DNA of 64,000 bases from Flavobacterium reichenbachii (GTDB lineage: Bacteria > Bacteroidota > Bacteroidia > Flavobacteriales > Flavobacteriaceae), in the NCBI RefSeq assembly GCF_002217435.1, contig NZ_MUHF01000006.1, positions 96,398-160,397 on the forward strand. Direction: 5' to 3'. Positions 37,201-46,476 of the stretch are shown here, one piece after another. The notes beneath the pieces are model-generated. The model did not search any database. It was not told the origin of the DNA and worked only from the letters and a program-made list of their open reading frames with translations. Every line of letters begins with the position of its first letter. Within the stretch, counting starts at the first letter, position 1. The translations under genes were made by a program, and so were the position numbers.

Positions 37201-37246
37201 CCAGCAAACACCATTTAAACGAGTTGATTTTTTGGTTTGTGAACAT
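34244..37246 (-). CDS. SusC/RagA-family TonB-dependent oligosaccharide transporter
   Basis: The 1000-residue protein has a signal peptide, a carboxypeptidase-regulatory-like domain (VSGKVTSSEDLLGLPGANVY near 33), a plug domain with VVGYGTRKKSDITGSVSSV and IRVRGGTSINASGDALVVVD, and a 22-strand barrel ending in FGFNVKF. It imports oligosaccharides with energy from TonB/ExbBD. It is the first gene of the operon, and a candidate promoter lies at 37368-37375. The hybrid regulator gene upstream is transcribed in the same direction. Confidence 0.96.
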   Translation of the reverse strand: MFTNQKINSFKWCLLVYFLLANIVLNAQEKKVSGKVTSSEDLLGLPGANVYIKGSSVGGSTDMDGNYSVFVSEKNAVLVFNFVGFQTVEVPIGNKTVINVSLKPDTKNLDEVIVVGYGTRKKSDITGSVSSVTAKELTAYPLLNAEQALQGRAAGVAVQTNNGGEPGAPVKIRVRGGTSINASGDALVVVDGFAGVAMPAPQDIASIEVLKDASATAIYGSRGSNGVIMVTTKKGKPGKPVIEFGNSTSVQSVNNKLHLLNADQFTAYRKSFTTHTQGPADTDWQDVIYRDGMISNTNLSFSGGSDTMRYYVSGNYYNQDGVVINSGIDKYTIVSNLEADLSSKFKVGLNTFSSKQNKEGIISQTGAGGTGAAGVIASAYRFMPDKGIYNTDGTFTSTAPIGDDIDNPYATAMENILETVSIVNRNNFFASYQITKDLNFKTTLGLTDNNSQTGRFIPSTLIAGKNIKGEASVNNTRFSSFLTENYLTFKREIISKGILTVLGGYSYQKNKNESSYAASRGFLTNTNSYRNLGAGTVFLKPDSNLSETELISAFGRLNFDYDDKYLLTFTARRDGSSSFSKNYKYGTFPSGAIGWNISKENFLKDNKTVSNLKLRASYGATGNPSIGAYSTLSRFSEIYDVSGDVIVNAVQLTSLDNPNLKWETSYQQDYGIDLGLFDNRISITADYYKTITKDLLFNRPLPGVSGIASQLQNVGELENKGWELGINTKNFTGADFTWSTSFNISSNKNKVLKLADNKDLLINSTPGHFLATDSQILRVGQPVGSFFGFIYDGVIQQGQTVLPGNFETAPGGEKFKDVNGDGKLDSNDKTIIGNPNPDFIFGFNNDFTYKNIDLNIFFQGSEGNQVLNYTLMELASGNNNATTEVLDAWTPTNTETNVPANAARTKRVTSRFVYDASYIRLKNISIGYSLNEKIVSKMGLSKVRFYISAQNIWTITDYPGSDPETSYLNDSNARSNTNLGLEYGSYPNVRTFTFGFNVKF

Positions 37247-37367
37247 TCATTTTTTGGTTTAAGGTTAATGTTAGATAAAATAAAAAAGCAATAAACTCAT
37301 TCCTATTATGACCATTACAAATAGAATCTGCAGTAATAAAAATTTTGTTTTTTTGATTTTCATACGA

Positions 37368-37375
37368 CAAATGTA
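37368..37375 (-). promoter_or_regulatory. candidate -7 box TACATTTG for the susC operon
   Basis: On the minus strand this reads TACATTTG, matching TAnnTTTG, with a leader of about 115 bases to the SusC ATG. The nearest suitable TTG upstream is 24 bases away, a little long, which would fit an activator-dependent promoter controlled by the hybrid regulator. Confidence 0.45.
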
Positions 37376-37400
37376 TAGGGCGCAAACGATATAGAAATAC

Positions 37401-37436
37401 AAAAAAGGGTATCTAAAAATACAGATACCCTTTTTT
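37401..37436 (-). terminator. terminator after the hybrid two-component regulator
   Basis: A stem with arms AAGGGTATCT and AGATACCCTT and an A/T-rich flank forms a strong hairpin 23 bases past the regulator's stop codon. It separates the regulator transcript from the susC promoter. Confidence 0.88.
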
Positions 37437-37459
37437 AAGCCTTGAAAATAGTGACTTTG

Positions 37460-40400
37460 CTAAATTATAGCAGAAGATTTGAAAAATTTATCGGCAAATT
37501 GAGATGGAGTCTCGCCATATTTTTTCTGGAAGCATTTACTAAAGTATTTGGGATTATTAAAACCGACTTTATAACTAATTTCTGAAACCGTTAATTTATT
37601 TTGTTCTAATAATTGAGCCGCACGTTTTAATCTGATTTCATGAATGAATTCGTTTGGGGTGTAATTGGTCCAGGCTTTTACTTTTAGAAATAACATGGTA
37701 CGGCTTACGCCAAGTTCTGAACAGAAAAACGGAATATCAAAATGCTCGTTCGAAATGTTTTCTTCTACAATCTTGAATGCTTTTTTAAGCAGTTCTTCGT
37801 CCAGAGAAGAAACTGTTATTTCTGATGGAATAAAATTGTCATCGCTTGTAAATTTAGCTTTTAAACGTTCGGTAGAATTCAAGAGATTTTTTACACGCAG
37901 TTTAAATTCAATTAAATTGAAAGGTTTACTAATGTAGTCATCGGCGCCGCTTTCTAAACCTTCAAATTTATACACCAGCGAAGTTCTGGAAGTCAGCAGA
38001 ATTACCGGAATATGACTTGTTTTTAAATTCTCTTTTATTTTAGAACAAAGTTCGGTTCCTACCATTTCGGGCATAATGACATCGCTGATAATTAAATTCG
38101 GAAGATGTTTTAAAGCTTTTTCAAGCGCGGTTTTTCCATTTTCAGCTTCAATAATATTGTAGTCTTGCTTGAGTAAATTTTTCATAAACGTACGCAGTAC
38201 TTTATGATCTTCTACAATCAGAATGGTTTGTTTTTCTGCATTGACCACAAAATCATCAATATCTTCCGGTTCTGTAATTTCGGTGGTTTCGAGCTGTGAC
38301 GTATATTGTTCTATATCATCGCTGATTTTAAAATCCTGAATAATTTCAGTTTCCAAAAGATGTTCTTTTCCTAACGGAAGCGTAACCGTAAACACAACGC
38401 CTCCGGTTGGCTTATTGACAACATCGATGCTTCCTTTATGCAGTTTGACAATGTTTTTTACAATAGATAATCCAATTCCGGTTCCTTTATTATAATTTTC
38501 CTGAATGTTATTGTGCATCGGAACTTCAAAAAACAAATCGAAAATTTTATCAATATGTGCCGCCGAAATTCCAACTCCCGAATCTTCTACAGCGATAAGA
38601 ATGTTTGTATCATTTCGTGAAATTTGAAAATGAATGTCGCCGCCTTTTGGCGTATATCTAAAAGCATTTGAGATTAAATTATAAAAAACACGCTCTAGTT
38701 TATATCGGTCAAAATAAACCAAAATTTCCTCTTCATCGGCTTCAAAAGTATAATTATAACCTCCGTCTTTGGCATATTCAATAAAAGATAAAAAGATTTC
38801 TCTGGTAAATTTTACGATATTTCCGTTAGCAGATTCCAGCGTAACCTGATGATTTTCAAGTTTTCTGAAATCCATTAAGCGGTTAATGAGGCTTAAAAGA
38901 TGATTGGCGCTTCCTTCTATAACCAGCAGTTTTTTGTACATTTCGTTAGTGCCGTTATAATTGGCTAAAATTTGCTGTAAAGGACCCAGAATTAAAGTCA
39001 GCGGAGTTCTGAATTCGTGCGAAATATTAGTAAAGAAATCTAATTTTGCAATGTTGTTTTCTTCTGTGCGCTTGGATTCTAAGTATTCTAATTCTAATTT
39101 TTGTTTCAGCCGTGCTTTCGATTTCATAATCCAGATCAGGCCGTACAAACCTAAACCAATCGTAATTCCGTACAATAAAAATGCCCATACGCTTCGCCAT
39201 GGCGCGGGTTTTACCACCACTGTAAGCGAGGTTGGAGTTGGATTCCAGACGCCGTCATTGTTTGCGCCGCGAACTTCAAAAACGTAAGTTCCCGGATTCT
39301 GAATGGCAAAAATTGCTTCTGTATTTTTTGTTGTCGTCCAGTTATTTTCTAAGCCTGTTAAGCGATAACTGTATTGATTGTTTTTGGATCGAATGTAATT
39401 TGGAATGGCAAAACTTATCGTAAAATTGGCTTTGTCGTAATCCAGCGTAATGGTTTTGGTGTATCCAATACTTTTTTCGAGGATTTTTTCACTGTGATTC
39501 GGATCAATAGTTTCATTTTTAATTTTCAAATTGGTAATTAAAACCTGTGGAGCATATTGATTTAAAGAGATTTTCTTCGCATCAAAAAATGTTGCGCCAG
39601 AAGGACTTCCAAAGTAAAATTGATTTGAATCGAGTTTTAATGCAGCATTATCATTAAATTCATTGCTCGCCAAACCGTCTTTCTGATCGTAAATAACAAT
39701 CGTCTTCAGACTGGTGCTGTATTTAATGATTCCTTGATTGGTGCTGATCCAGAGGTTTTTATCGTTGTCTTCCAAAATAGAATGAATCGAGGTGATGACC
39801 GCATTTCCGACTTTTAAATTGATTTTGTTAAATTTTTTTCCGTCAAAATAATGAAGACCTTTTGCTTTTGTCCCGACCCAGATTTTCTTTTGACTGTCCT
39901 GAAACAGCGTCAAAATATCATCTCCGGATAAAGAGGCGTGATCAAAAAAGTAATGTTTAATGTTATATTTATTCGGATTAAAATTTTGCAGCGGAATATA
40001 ATTTAAGCCGTTTTGCGTACCAATCCAAGCGCCTTTATTTGGGTCTATTAAAATGGTGCGGACAATTGTATTGGTTAAAAAATTAGGTTTGGATGTGTCA
40101 TTTTCGATAATCTGATAGGTTTTTAAAACGGTGTTGTATCGAATCAAGCCTTTGCCAAAAGTGCCAATCCAGATCGTTTCATTTCCTTCTGCTTTTATCG
40201 AATAAACGCCGGATTCTTTTAAAAGGTTATTTAAATCAGAAGAAATTCGGCTGTCTTCGATTTTTTTTGTCGAAGTATTATACGCCGATAAACCTTTGGA
40301 AAAAGTACCAATCCATAAAATATTTCCGGCCAGGCACATCGATTTGATATCGTTTTTGGCAGTTTGTCCGGTTTTACTGTTGATGTAAGTTGTGTTTTCT

Positions 40401-41551
40401 GTATTTCTGTTAAAGATTGTAATACCGCCGCCTTCGGTTCCAAAATAAATATTCTGATTTTGATCTGTGATGATAGAACTGACAACATCAAAACTCATCG
40501 GAATTTTTTTAGAATTCTGATTGTAATTGGAAAAATTGACATTTGAAATGTCCCAAATATTCACGCCTTTGTAATAACAGCCAATCCAGACCGAGCCTTT
40601 TTTATCTATAAAAACCGATTTTACTTTGTCGATTCCGGTGCTGTTATTGCTGTTGTTTATTTTTTGAAGACTTCGGTCTTTTCCATAAATATAAATACCG
40701 TCGTAAGCGCCAATCCATAAAGAACCCTGATGGTCTATTGCAAGAGAACGAATGTCTGTGTTGATTTCTTTGTACTTCTGAATCGATAAAAAAGAAATAA
40801 AACGATTTGATTTTACATCCAGTTTTAAAAGTCCTTTGTTTTTGGTTCCAACCCATAAACTGCCGTCATTATCTTCTTTTAAGGCTTGAACGTTTAGAAA
40901 ATCAATTGTATTTAATGGATAATTTTTAAAAGAAAATTTCCCGTTTTTTCTACTTACAAGTTCACATAAACCTTTTGTAGTTCCAATCCAGATCTGGCCT
41001 TTTTTTGTTTTTAAAATACTAAGAATGTTATTACTCGGAAGTGTAGACTGATCAGTATCCGAATGAAAAACTGAGGTAAATTGGTTTGTTTTTTTATTGA
41101 AAATTGTTAATCCTTTTGAGGTTCCAAACCACATTTCGCCATCAATTTCTTTAATGCTCCACACGGCGTTATTACTTATTGTGTGGTTGGCTTTGGTATG
41201 TAGGTATCTTGTAAAAGTATTAGAAACAGGATTATAACAATTTAATCCATTATAAGTTCCCACCCAGATTTTTCCTGACTGATCTTCTTCAATAGCTAAA
41301 ATATCATTATTACTGATTGAGAATTTATTATTGACATCATTTCTAAAAATAGTAAATCTGCTTCCGTCGTATTTATTGAGTCCGTCGCGCGTACCAAACC
41401 ACATCTGCCCAAATTTATCCTGATGAATCGCAATAACAGAACTCTGCGAAAGTCCGTCGGTTGTAGAAATGTTTTTTAGCCGATATTTATTTTGGGAAAA
41501 TATATTCCCCAAAACAGATACGATTAATAGAAAGGCTATTTTGTATTTCAT
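37460..41551 (-). CDS. hybrid two-component system regulator (HTCS) of the utilisation locus
   Basis: From the ATG giving MKYKIAFLLIVSVLGNIFSQ the protein has 1363 residues. In order: signal peptide, two seven-bladed Reg_prop propellers (about 25-680) with repeated WIGT and GLN/GLCEL motifs, a Y_Y_Y domain, a membrane helix near 784-808, a HisKA domain with phospho-acceptor His in ISHEFRTPL near 843, HATPase, a receiver with Asp in IISDVIMPEM near 1155, and an AraC-type helix-turn-helix at the C-terminus. It senses an oligosaccharide in the periplasm and activates the susC operon directly. It is flanked by a type A repeat upstream and a terminator downstream. Confidence 0.95.
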   Translation of the reverse strand: MKYKIAFLLIVSVLGNIFSQNKYRLKNISTTDGLSQSSVIAIHQDKFGQMWFGTRDGLNKYDGSRFTIFRNDVNNKFSISNNDILAIEEDQSGKIWVGTYNGLNCYNPVSNTFTRYLHTKANHTISNNAVWSIKEIDGEMWFGTSKGLTIFNKKTNQFTSVFHSDTDQSTLPSNNILSILKTKKGQIWIGTTKGLCELVSRKNGKFSFKNYPLNTIDFLNVQALKEDNDGSLWVGTKNKGLLKLDVKSNRFISFLSIQKYKEINTDIRSLAIDHQGSLWIGAYDGIYIYGKDRSLQKINNSNNSTGIDKVKSVFIDKKGSVWIGCYYKGVNIWDISNVNFSNYNQNSKKIPMSFDVVSSIITDQNQNIYFGTEGGGITIFNRNTENTTYINSKTGQTAKNDIKSMCLAGNILWIGTFSKGLSAYNTSTKKIEDSRISSDLNNLLKESGVYSIKAEGNETIWIGTFGKGLIRYNTVLKTYQIIENDTSKPNFLTNTIVRTILIDPNKGAWIGTQNGLNYIPLQNFNPNKYNIKHYFFDHASLSGDDILTLFQDSQKKIWVGTKAKGLHYFDGKKFNKINLKVGNAVITSIHSILEDNDKNLWISTNQGIIKYSTSLKTIVIYDQKDGLASNEFNDNAALKLDSNQFYFGSPSGATFFDAKKISLNQYAPQVLITNLKIKNETIDPNHSEKILEKSIGYTKTITLDYDKANFTISFAIPNYIRSKNNQYSYRLTGLENNWTTTKNTEAIFAIQNPGTYVFEVRGANNDGVWNPTPTSLTVVVKPAPWRSVWAFLLYGITIGLGLYGLIWIMKSKARLKQKLELEYLESKRTEENNIAKLDFFTNISHEFRTPLTLILGPLQQILANYNGTNEMYKKLLVIEGSANHLLSLINRLMDFRKLENHQVTLESANGNIVKFTREIFLSFIEYAKDGGYNYTFEADEEEILVYFDRYKLERVFYNLISNAFRYTPKGGDIHFQISRNDTNILIAVEDSGVGISAAHIDKIFDLFFEVPMHNNIQENYNKGTGIGLSIVKNIVKLHKGSIDVVNKPTGGVVFTVTLPLGKEHLLETEIIQDFKISDDIEQYTSQLETTEITEPEDIDDFVVNAEKQTILIVEDHKVLRTFMKNLLKQDYNIIEAENGKTALEKALKHLPNLIISDVIMPEMVGTELCSKIKENLKTSHIPVILLTSRTSLVYKFEGLESGADDYISKPFNLIEFKLRVKNLLNSTERLKAKFTSDDNFIPSEITVSSLDEELLKKAFKIVEENISNEHFDIPFFCSELGVSRTMLFLKVKAWTNYTPNEFIHEIRLKRAAQLLEQNKLTVSEISYKVGFNNPKYFSKCFQKKYGETPSQFADKFFKSSAII

Positions 41552-41651
41552 AGCGTTGTTTTTAAGGTGCAAAGGGACAAAGGAATAAAGGTTCAAAGTT
41601 TTTGTTCTTCGCGACTTTTCGAGATTAATTTAAACTGTTGCAAATATTTAA

Positions 41652-41794
41652 ATACATAGAAACATAGATTTTTCTTTTAAAATTAGCTAATCGAAAAAAC
41701 TAGTTTTCTACACACAGGTAAGCGTTAAGTCTATGTTTGTTCATGCGAGTGAAACGCCTTTTTAAACATTCTAAAAAACTATGTTTCTATGTGT
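41652..41794. repeat. type A dispersed intergenic repeat, copy 4
   Basis: This 143-bp copy begins ATACATAGAAACATAG and ends CTATGTTTCTATGTGT, with GTGAAACGCC inside. It starts five bases past the beta-helix gene stop in the direction of transcription. Confidence 0.88.
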
Positions 41795-41799
41795 TTAAA

Positions 41800-43476
41800 T
41801 TAATTTTTTAATCGTTTTTGAAGTTGGTAATCATACAATGATGGAATTTTTTCCATTGATGTATTCAGAAATTCAATATAAGGATCGGGATCGTATTTTA
41901 CATCGAATTTAGCATTTCCATTCACGCCGATTATTCGGGCAAGAGCGCCATCTTTCATTCCGTACAATAAAATTGTTTTATCAGAAGGATTGGAAACCTG
42001 AACATTCAGATTCCAAAAAGTACTGAACGGTCCGTGAGAAGGCTTCCAGTAATCAGCACCGCCGCCGCCAAAAAGAGCATAACTATTGTTTTTATCAGCG
42101 GTGAAATGAACCGTAATGTGATCAAATAAATTTTGATGATTTGCTCCTGAATGCTGATCTAAAAGAGGATCTGCAAAAATCTCACAGTTTTGATATACGT
42201 TTTTGGTCGCAAAAGTATTAAAACTCAAAGGATGAACAGCTTTATTGTAAATTTTCAGATTCTTAACCAGCACATTGTGAACACCGCCTAGAGTTACGGT
42301 ATAATGTGCAAGATGAGTTCCGTCAGTAATAATATCTTCTATGGTTATATTCGAAATTTCTTCGGCTAGAATCCCGCTGTCAGCGTTTGTAATTTTCACA
42401 TCTTTTACCCAGCTGTTAAAAAGGCGAGTTAGAAAAACAGCATTATTGCCAGGTTCAACATGATGCGCTATTCTGGGAATATCAGGAAAAGTAAAACGAA
42501 GATGTTCAATTCCGACTTCATTTAAATGTTTCCATTCTACTAACTGCGCCTGATAAACTGGCTTTATAGAAATAGTCAAAGGTGTTTTTATGGTGATTTT
42601 AGAACCAGCTATTTTAGTGATTTCAACTTGTTGTCTCACGATTGGCAATTTTGGAAATTTCCAATGATGCGAACCCGGCTTTACTTTTGCACCCTTGTAT
42701 AAATCGGCAATGATTTCACCATTTTCGCCTTCTTTATTGAATAACTGCAATTCTACGATATCTCCGATTTTGAGGTTTTTTATTTCAGAAACCGTAATAC
42801 TATGTTCGCCCATATTTCCCGTACTGACTTTGGCTAAAATATTTGGCGTTGGTTCATATTGATCCAAATACGATTTTACGCGTTCGTTAGGAACCTGTGT
42901 CCAGATAAAACCGCCCGACCACGCGTATTGCGAGAAAGGTAAGTCTACATTATTTTCTGGTTCGCGTTGTCTTTTGTCAAAAGTGGTAAGATATTCCCGA
43001 AGTTCTGCCAGAGATTCTGGATCTTTTAGATACATCAAAGGTCTTGGGCAGTAAATTTCTGTTCCGTTTTCTGCAGATGAAGTGCCTCTTAAGACAAAAT
43101 TACTTCTTTCGATATATAAAATTTCACTCAAAATAATTCTTCCCGAAGGCAATTGAAGAATCACATTTCCCTTGGTTTCATTTGCTGCTTTTATTGCTTT
43201 TAATAAAGCTTTAGAATCGTCAAGATTGTCATCTGCTTTTAAGCCAAAATCGACAGCGTTTATTATTTTTCCTTGAAAGTCAGGAAGATTGGTTTCTCCA
43301 AAATGATATCCTGCGTAACTAAAATCTGGTAAATAGTCGGTCGCAGATTTTTGTTTTGCATTTAGAATTTTAGGTAATTCCTGGCTGTTTATGTGCAGCG
43401 GAATAAAAATAAAACTTATAAAAATACCGCAAAAGGTCCGGCGGTATTTTCCGGTTGGTTTGTTTTTGATAGTCAT
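41800..43476 (-). CDS. exported right-handed beta-helix protein, pectate-lyase superfamily
   Basis: The 558-residue protein has a signal peptide near residues 14-31. It resembles the pectate-lyase-3/GH28-related beta-helix group: NAVDFGLKADDNLDDSKALLKAI near 75 is the usual opening, and later strands repeat with ISNITIEDIITDGTH and VHNVLVKNLKIYN. The specific activity is unknown and could be a lyase, a hydrolase or an epimerase on a uronate polymer. It is the last gene of the uxu operon (after uxuA) and belongs to the locus. Confidence 0.72.
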   Translation of the reverse strand: MTIKNKPTGKYRRTFCGIFISFIFIPLHINSQELPKILNAKQKSATDYLPDFSYAGYHFGETNLPDFQGKIINAVDFGLKADDNLDDSKALLKAIKAANETKGNVILQLPSGRIILSEILYIERSNFVLRGTSSAENGTEIYCPRPLMYLKDPESLAELREYLTTFDKRQREPENNVDLPFSQYAWSGGFIWTQVPNERVKSYLDQYEPTPNILAKVSTGNMGEHSITVSEIKNLKIGDIVELQLFNKEGENGEIIADLYKGAKVKPGSHHWKFPKLPIVRQQVEITKIAGSKITIKTPLTISIKPVYQAQLVEWKHLNEVGIEHLRFTFPDIPRIAHHVEPGNNAVFLTRLFNSWVKDVKITNADSGILAEEISNITIEDIITDGTHLAHYTVTLGGVHNVLVKNLKIYNKAVHPLSFNTFATKNVYQNCEIFADPLLDQHSGANHQNLFDHITVHFTADKNNSYALFGGGGADYWKPSHGPFSTFWNLNVQVSNPSDKTILLYGMKDGALARIIGVNGNAKFDVKYDPDPYIEFLNTSMEKIPSLYDYQLQKRLKN

Positions 43477-43632
43477 GATAGTTAGTAGTTTGCAGCATTT
43501 TGTTTTTTGGTAATGATTGCAAGTGGTCAGCTCACAATTTAATCTGAATTGAAAACAGAGACACGATCTTAAAAAAGCGAAATAGTTTTTAAAACGGTGT
43601 CTCTGTTTAATATTTTAGGTTGAAAACTAAAT

Positions 43633-44817
43633 CTATAAAGATTTTTTTATTCCCATTTCAAGGCCTCTTAGTTCGGCTAAACCTCTTAAACGGCCAATTC
43701 CAGAATAACCCGGATTTGTTTTTTTCTTTAAATCATCGAGCATTTGGTGTCCGTGATCCGGGCGCATCGGCAGGGTACTGTTGTTTCTTTTTTCAACTTC
43801 AATAATTGCTTTTACGACTTCGTACATATCTACATCGCCTTCCAAATGATTGGCTTCGTAAAAACTGCCTTCAGCATCTCTTTCTGTACTTCTTAAGTGA
43901 ATAAAATTCATCTTATCGCCATGACGTCTCACAATTCCCGGCAGATCATTATCAGCGCGCACGCCATACGAACCGGTGCACATTGTAAATCCGTTTGACT
44001 GCGAAGGCGCTGCATTCATTAATTCTATTAAATCTTCTTCAGTACTTACCACTCTTGGAAGACCCAAAATCGGGTAGGGAGGATCGTCAGGATGAATCGC
44101 CATTAAAACTCCTTTGCTTTCTGCAACCGGAATAATTTCTTTTAAAAAGAAGAAAAGATTATCCTTTAATGCTTGTCTGTCAATATGGTTATAACCGCTC
44201 AGAGTAACCAGAAAATCTTCAACAGAATAAGCTTCTTCGGCACCAGGAAGTCCGGCCAGAATATTTTGCTGTAATTTAATTTTATCTTCAGCAGTCATGG
44301 CTTCAAAATAGGTTTTTGCTTTTTGAGTTTGTTCCTGCGAATATTCTTTTTCTGCTCCCGGTCTTTTCAAAATAAACAATTCAAAGGCCGCAAAAGCATT
44401 AATATCAAATCGAAGTGCTTTTGATCCGTCTGCAAGTTCATAAGAAAGATCAGTTCTTGACCAGTCTAAAACAGGCATGAAATTATAACAAACGCATTTG
44501 ATCCCGCACAAAGCTAAGTTTCTAATACTTTCTTTATAATTTTCAATGTATTGAAGGTAGTTTCCAGTTTGTTTTTTAATGTCTTCATGTACCGGAATAC
44601 TTTCTACAACAGACCAGGTCAAACCCGAAGCTCCTTTTTTAGGATCGCCGTTCTGATGTTCGATTTCTACTTTTCTTTTTATAATTTCTTCAATTGTCCA
44701 GACTTGTCCATTTGGTATATGGTGCAGTGCCGTTACAATTCCGGTTGCTCCGGTTTGTGCAATATCTTGTAAAGAAACAGGATCATTTGGTCCGAACCAT
44801 CTTAATGTTTGTTCCAT
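43633..44817 (-). CDS. uxuA: mannonate dehydratase
   Basis: The 394-residue enzyme opens with [19 protein letters not shown], a UxuA signature. It continues with [13 protein letters not shown] near 120, [18 protein letters not shown] near 242 and MRPDHGHQM near 352. These are metal and substrate ligands of the TIM-barrel dehydratase that turns D-mannonate into 2-keto-3-deoxygluconate. Its presence points to glucuronate, not galacturonate, as the sugar acid handled. It follows the oxidoreductase gene across a double-palindrome repeat. Confidence 0.95.
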   Translation of the reverse strand: MEQTLRWFGPNDPVSLQDIAQTGATGIVTALHHIPNGQVWTIEEIIKRKVEIEHQNGDPKKGASGLTWSVVESIPVHEDIKKQTGNYLQYIENYKESIRNLALCGIKCVCYNFMPVLDWSRTDLSYELADGSKALRFDINAFAAFELFILKRPGAEKEYSQEQTQKAKTYFEAMTAEDKIKLQQNILAGLPGAEEAYSVEDFLVTLSGYNHIDRQALKDNLFFFLKEIIPVAESKGVLMAIHPDDPPYPILGLPRVVSTEEDLIELMNAAPSQSNGFTMCTGSYGVRADNDLPGIVRRHGDKMNFIHLRSTERDAEGSFYEANHLEGDVDMYEVVKAIIEVEKRNNSTLPMRPDHGHQMLDDLKKKTNPGYSGIGRLRGLAELRGLEMGIKKSL

Positions 44818-44833
44818 TTTTTATGTTTTAGTT

Positions 44834-44920
44834 CCTGCAAGGTTTTTAAAACCTTGTAGGTTTAAATTATATACTATTATTATAAGCAAAATACCTGCAA
44901 GGTTTTCAAAACCTTTCAGG
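44834..44920. repeat. paired 27-bp palindromes (type E)
   Basis: Two near-identical palindromes of the form CCTGCAAGG...CCTTGCAGG lie at 44834-44860 and 44894-44920, separated by 33 bases. Each is a self-contained hairpin. They occupy the gap between the oxidoreductase stop and uxuA start. Confidence 0.85.
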
Positions 44921-44932
44921 AAGAGAGAAATT

Positions 44933-45745
44933 TTAAATACTTGTAGCAGCAAATCCGCCGTCTACTTTTAAGATCGTTCCCGTTACGAATTTAGACATAT
45001 CGCTGCATAAAAATAAAAGTGCACCGTCAATATCTTCGGGAGTTCCAAATCTTCCCATTGGCGTATGGTCGATAATTTTTTCGCCTCTTGGAGTTAATTT
45101 TCCTTCTGGAGTAAGCAGTAAAGCTCTGTTTTGTTCGCCAATAAAAAAGCCGGGCGAGATAGCATTTACACGAATTCCTTCTCCATATTTTTGGGCTAAT
45201 TCAACCGCCATCCATTGTGTAAAATTATCAATAGCCGCTTTAGAAGCAGAATACCCCACAACTCTTGTTAAAGGTCTTTGCGCAGATGCAGACGAAATAT
45301 TGATGATATTTCCAGTTTTCTGTTTAGCAAAAAGTTCCGAAAAAACTTGAGACGGAAGCATTGTTCCAATAATATTCAAATCGATAACCTTTTGTAAGTC
45401 TTCTGTTTTCATATCATAAACTGCCTGATCTGGAGTAATTGTTGCACCGGGCATATTTCCGCCTGCTGCATTGATTAGAATATCAAGACGACCGTATTTT
45501 TCTACAATAAAATCTCTGGCTTTTTCTAATTCTTCCTTATTTAAAACATTCGCCTGAATTGCAAATGCTTGTCCGCCATTGCTTTCGATTGTTTTTACTG
45601 TCTTTTCTGCTTTTTCAATAGACTGAGAAACGATTCCTGTAATTACGCCTTGTTTAGCCAAAACGTTTGCAAAATTACTTCCTAAAACTCCCGCTCCTCC
45701 TGTAATAAGTGCTATTTTTCCTTTTAGATTAAAAATTGAATCCAT
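44933..45745 (-). CDS. uxuB: SDR-type D-mannonate oxidoreductase
   Basis: The 270-residue short-chain dehydrogenase has the NAD-binding GGAGVLGSNFANVL near 17, NAAGGNMPGATI near 88, the catalytic Ser-Tyr-Lys in SSASAQ and GYSASKAA near 150-168, and a C-terminal GRFGTPEDIDGALLFLCSD. The GGNMPGATI and FFIGEQNRALLL stretches are typical of the SDR-type mannonate oxidoreductase of Bacillus and Bacteroidota, which reduces fructuronate to mannonate. Position directly before uxuA supports this over KduD. Confidence 0.82.
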   Translation of the reverse strand: MDSIFNLKGKIALITGGAGVLGSNFANVLAKQGVITGIVSQSIEKAEKTVKTIESNGGQAFAIQANVLNKEELEKARDFIVEKYGRLDILINAAGGNMPGATITPDQAVYDMKTEDLQKVIDLNIIGTMLPSQVFSELFAKQKTGNIINISSASAQRPLTRVVGYSASKAAIDNFTQWMAVELAQKYGEGIRVNAISPGFFIGEQNRALLLTPEGKLTPRGEKIIDHTPMGRFGTPEDIDGALLFLCSDMSKFVTGTILKVDGGFAATSI

Positions 45746-45795
45746 TTAAATTTATAGTTTGTGTGTGTTAGATAGTTTGTGATAAAGAGCTGTAA

Positions 45796-46461
45796 TTATT
45801 TTTTTCTAATGGTTTCAATTAATTCCAAAACTCTTTTGGTTTCTTTTTCGATGGTGTCGTAAGCTTCATAATCCATTACTTTTTTACTGATTAATTTGCT
45901 TCCCATTCCCACAGCAGAAACTCCAGCTGTAAACCAGCTTTGAATACTTTGTAAAGTAGTATCAACACCGCCGGTTGGCATAAAAATCAAGTTCGGAAAA
46001 ATATCTTTGATGCCGCTCATAAAATCCGGACCTAAAATATTGCCTGGAAACAGTTTAATAAACTGTACTCCGGCATTTTCTGCAGTTATTATTTCGGTCG
46101 GCGTCATACATCCGGGAGCATACAAAACCTCTTTGCCTATGAGGAAAGCTGCAACTTCAGGAACAAAACCCGGACTTATAAAAAAGTCAGCTCCGGCTTC
46201 GTAAAAAGTTTCTGCCTGCGCTAAATTTTTGATGGTGCCAATTCCTAAAAGCATTCCCGGTAATTCAGCATTTCTTATTTCGACCATTTTTTTGAAGTTA
46301 GAAACTGCTTCCGGACCTCTGCTGGTATATTCTACCGCTTGTATTCCAACATTATAAAGTGCTTTTAAAACGGCAATACTTTTATTTTCGTCTGCATTAA
46401 AATACAAAGGAAGCATTCCTTGATTTACAATTACTTCGATACTTTTTTGAATAGTGCTCAT
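45796..46461 (-). CDS. eda: KDPG/KHG aldolase
   Basis: The 221-residue class I aldolase has VEYTSRGPEAV near 43 with the early Glu, GIGTIKNLAQAETFYEAGADFFISPGF near 74, the Schiff-base Lys in VQFIKLFPGN near 135, and MPTGGVD near 161. It splits 2-keto-3-deoxy-6-phosphogluconate into pyruvate and glyceraldehyde-3-phosphate. The KDG kinase needed between UxuA and this enzyme is not in the window. It lies between the YhcH-like gene and uxuB in the same operon. Confidence 0.95.
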   Translation of the reverse strand: MSTIQKSIEVIVNQGMLPLYFNADENKSIAVLKALYNVGIQAVEYTSRGPEAVSNFKKMVEIRNAELPGMLLGIGTIKNLAQAETFYEAGADFFISPGFVPEVAAFLIGKEVLYAPGCMTPTEIITAENAGVQFIKLFPGNILGPDFMSGIKDIFPNLIFMPTGGVDTTLQSIQSWFTAGVSAVGMGSKLISKKVMDYEAYDTIEKETKRVLELIETIRKK

Positions 46462-46476
46462 AACTTTTGTTTTTGC

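Noticed and set aside
44834..44920. Two equal palindromes with a spacer, like a minimal CRISPR
   Set aside because: Only two units, each a complete hairpin, with no further repeats, no cas genes and no leader.
44933..45745. KduD (2-dehydro-3-deoxygluconate 5-dehydrogenase) for the SDR gene
   Set aside because: The GGNMPGATI and FIGEQNRALL segments and the position before uxuA fit mannonate oxidoreductase better, and no kduI is nearby.
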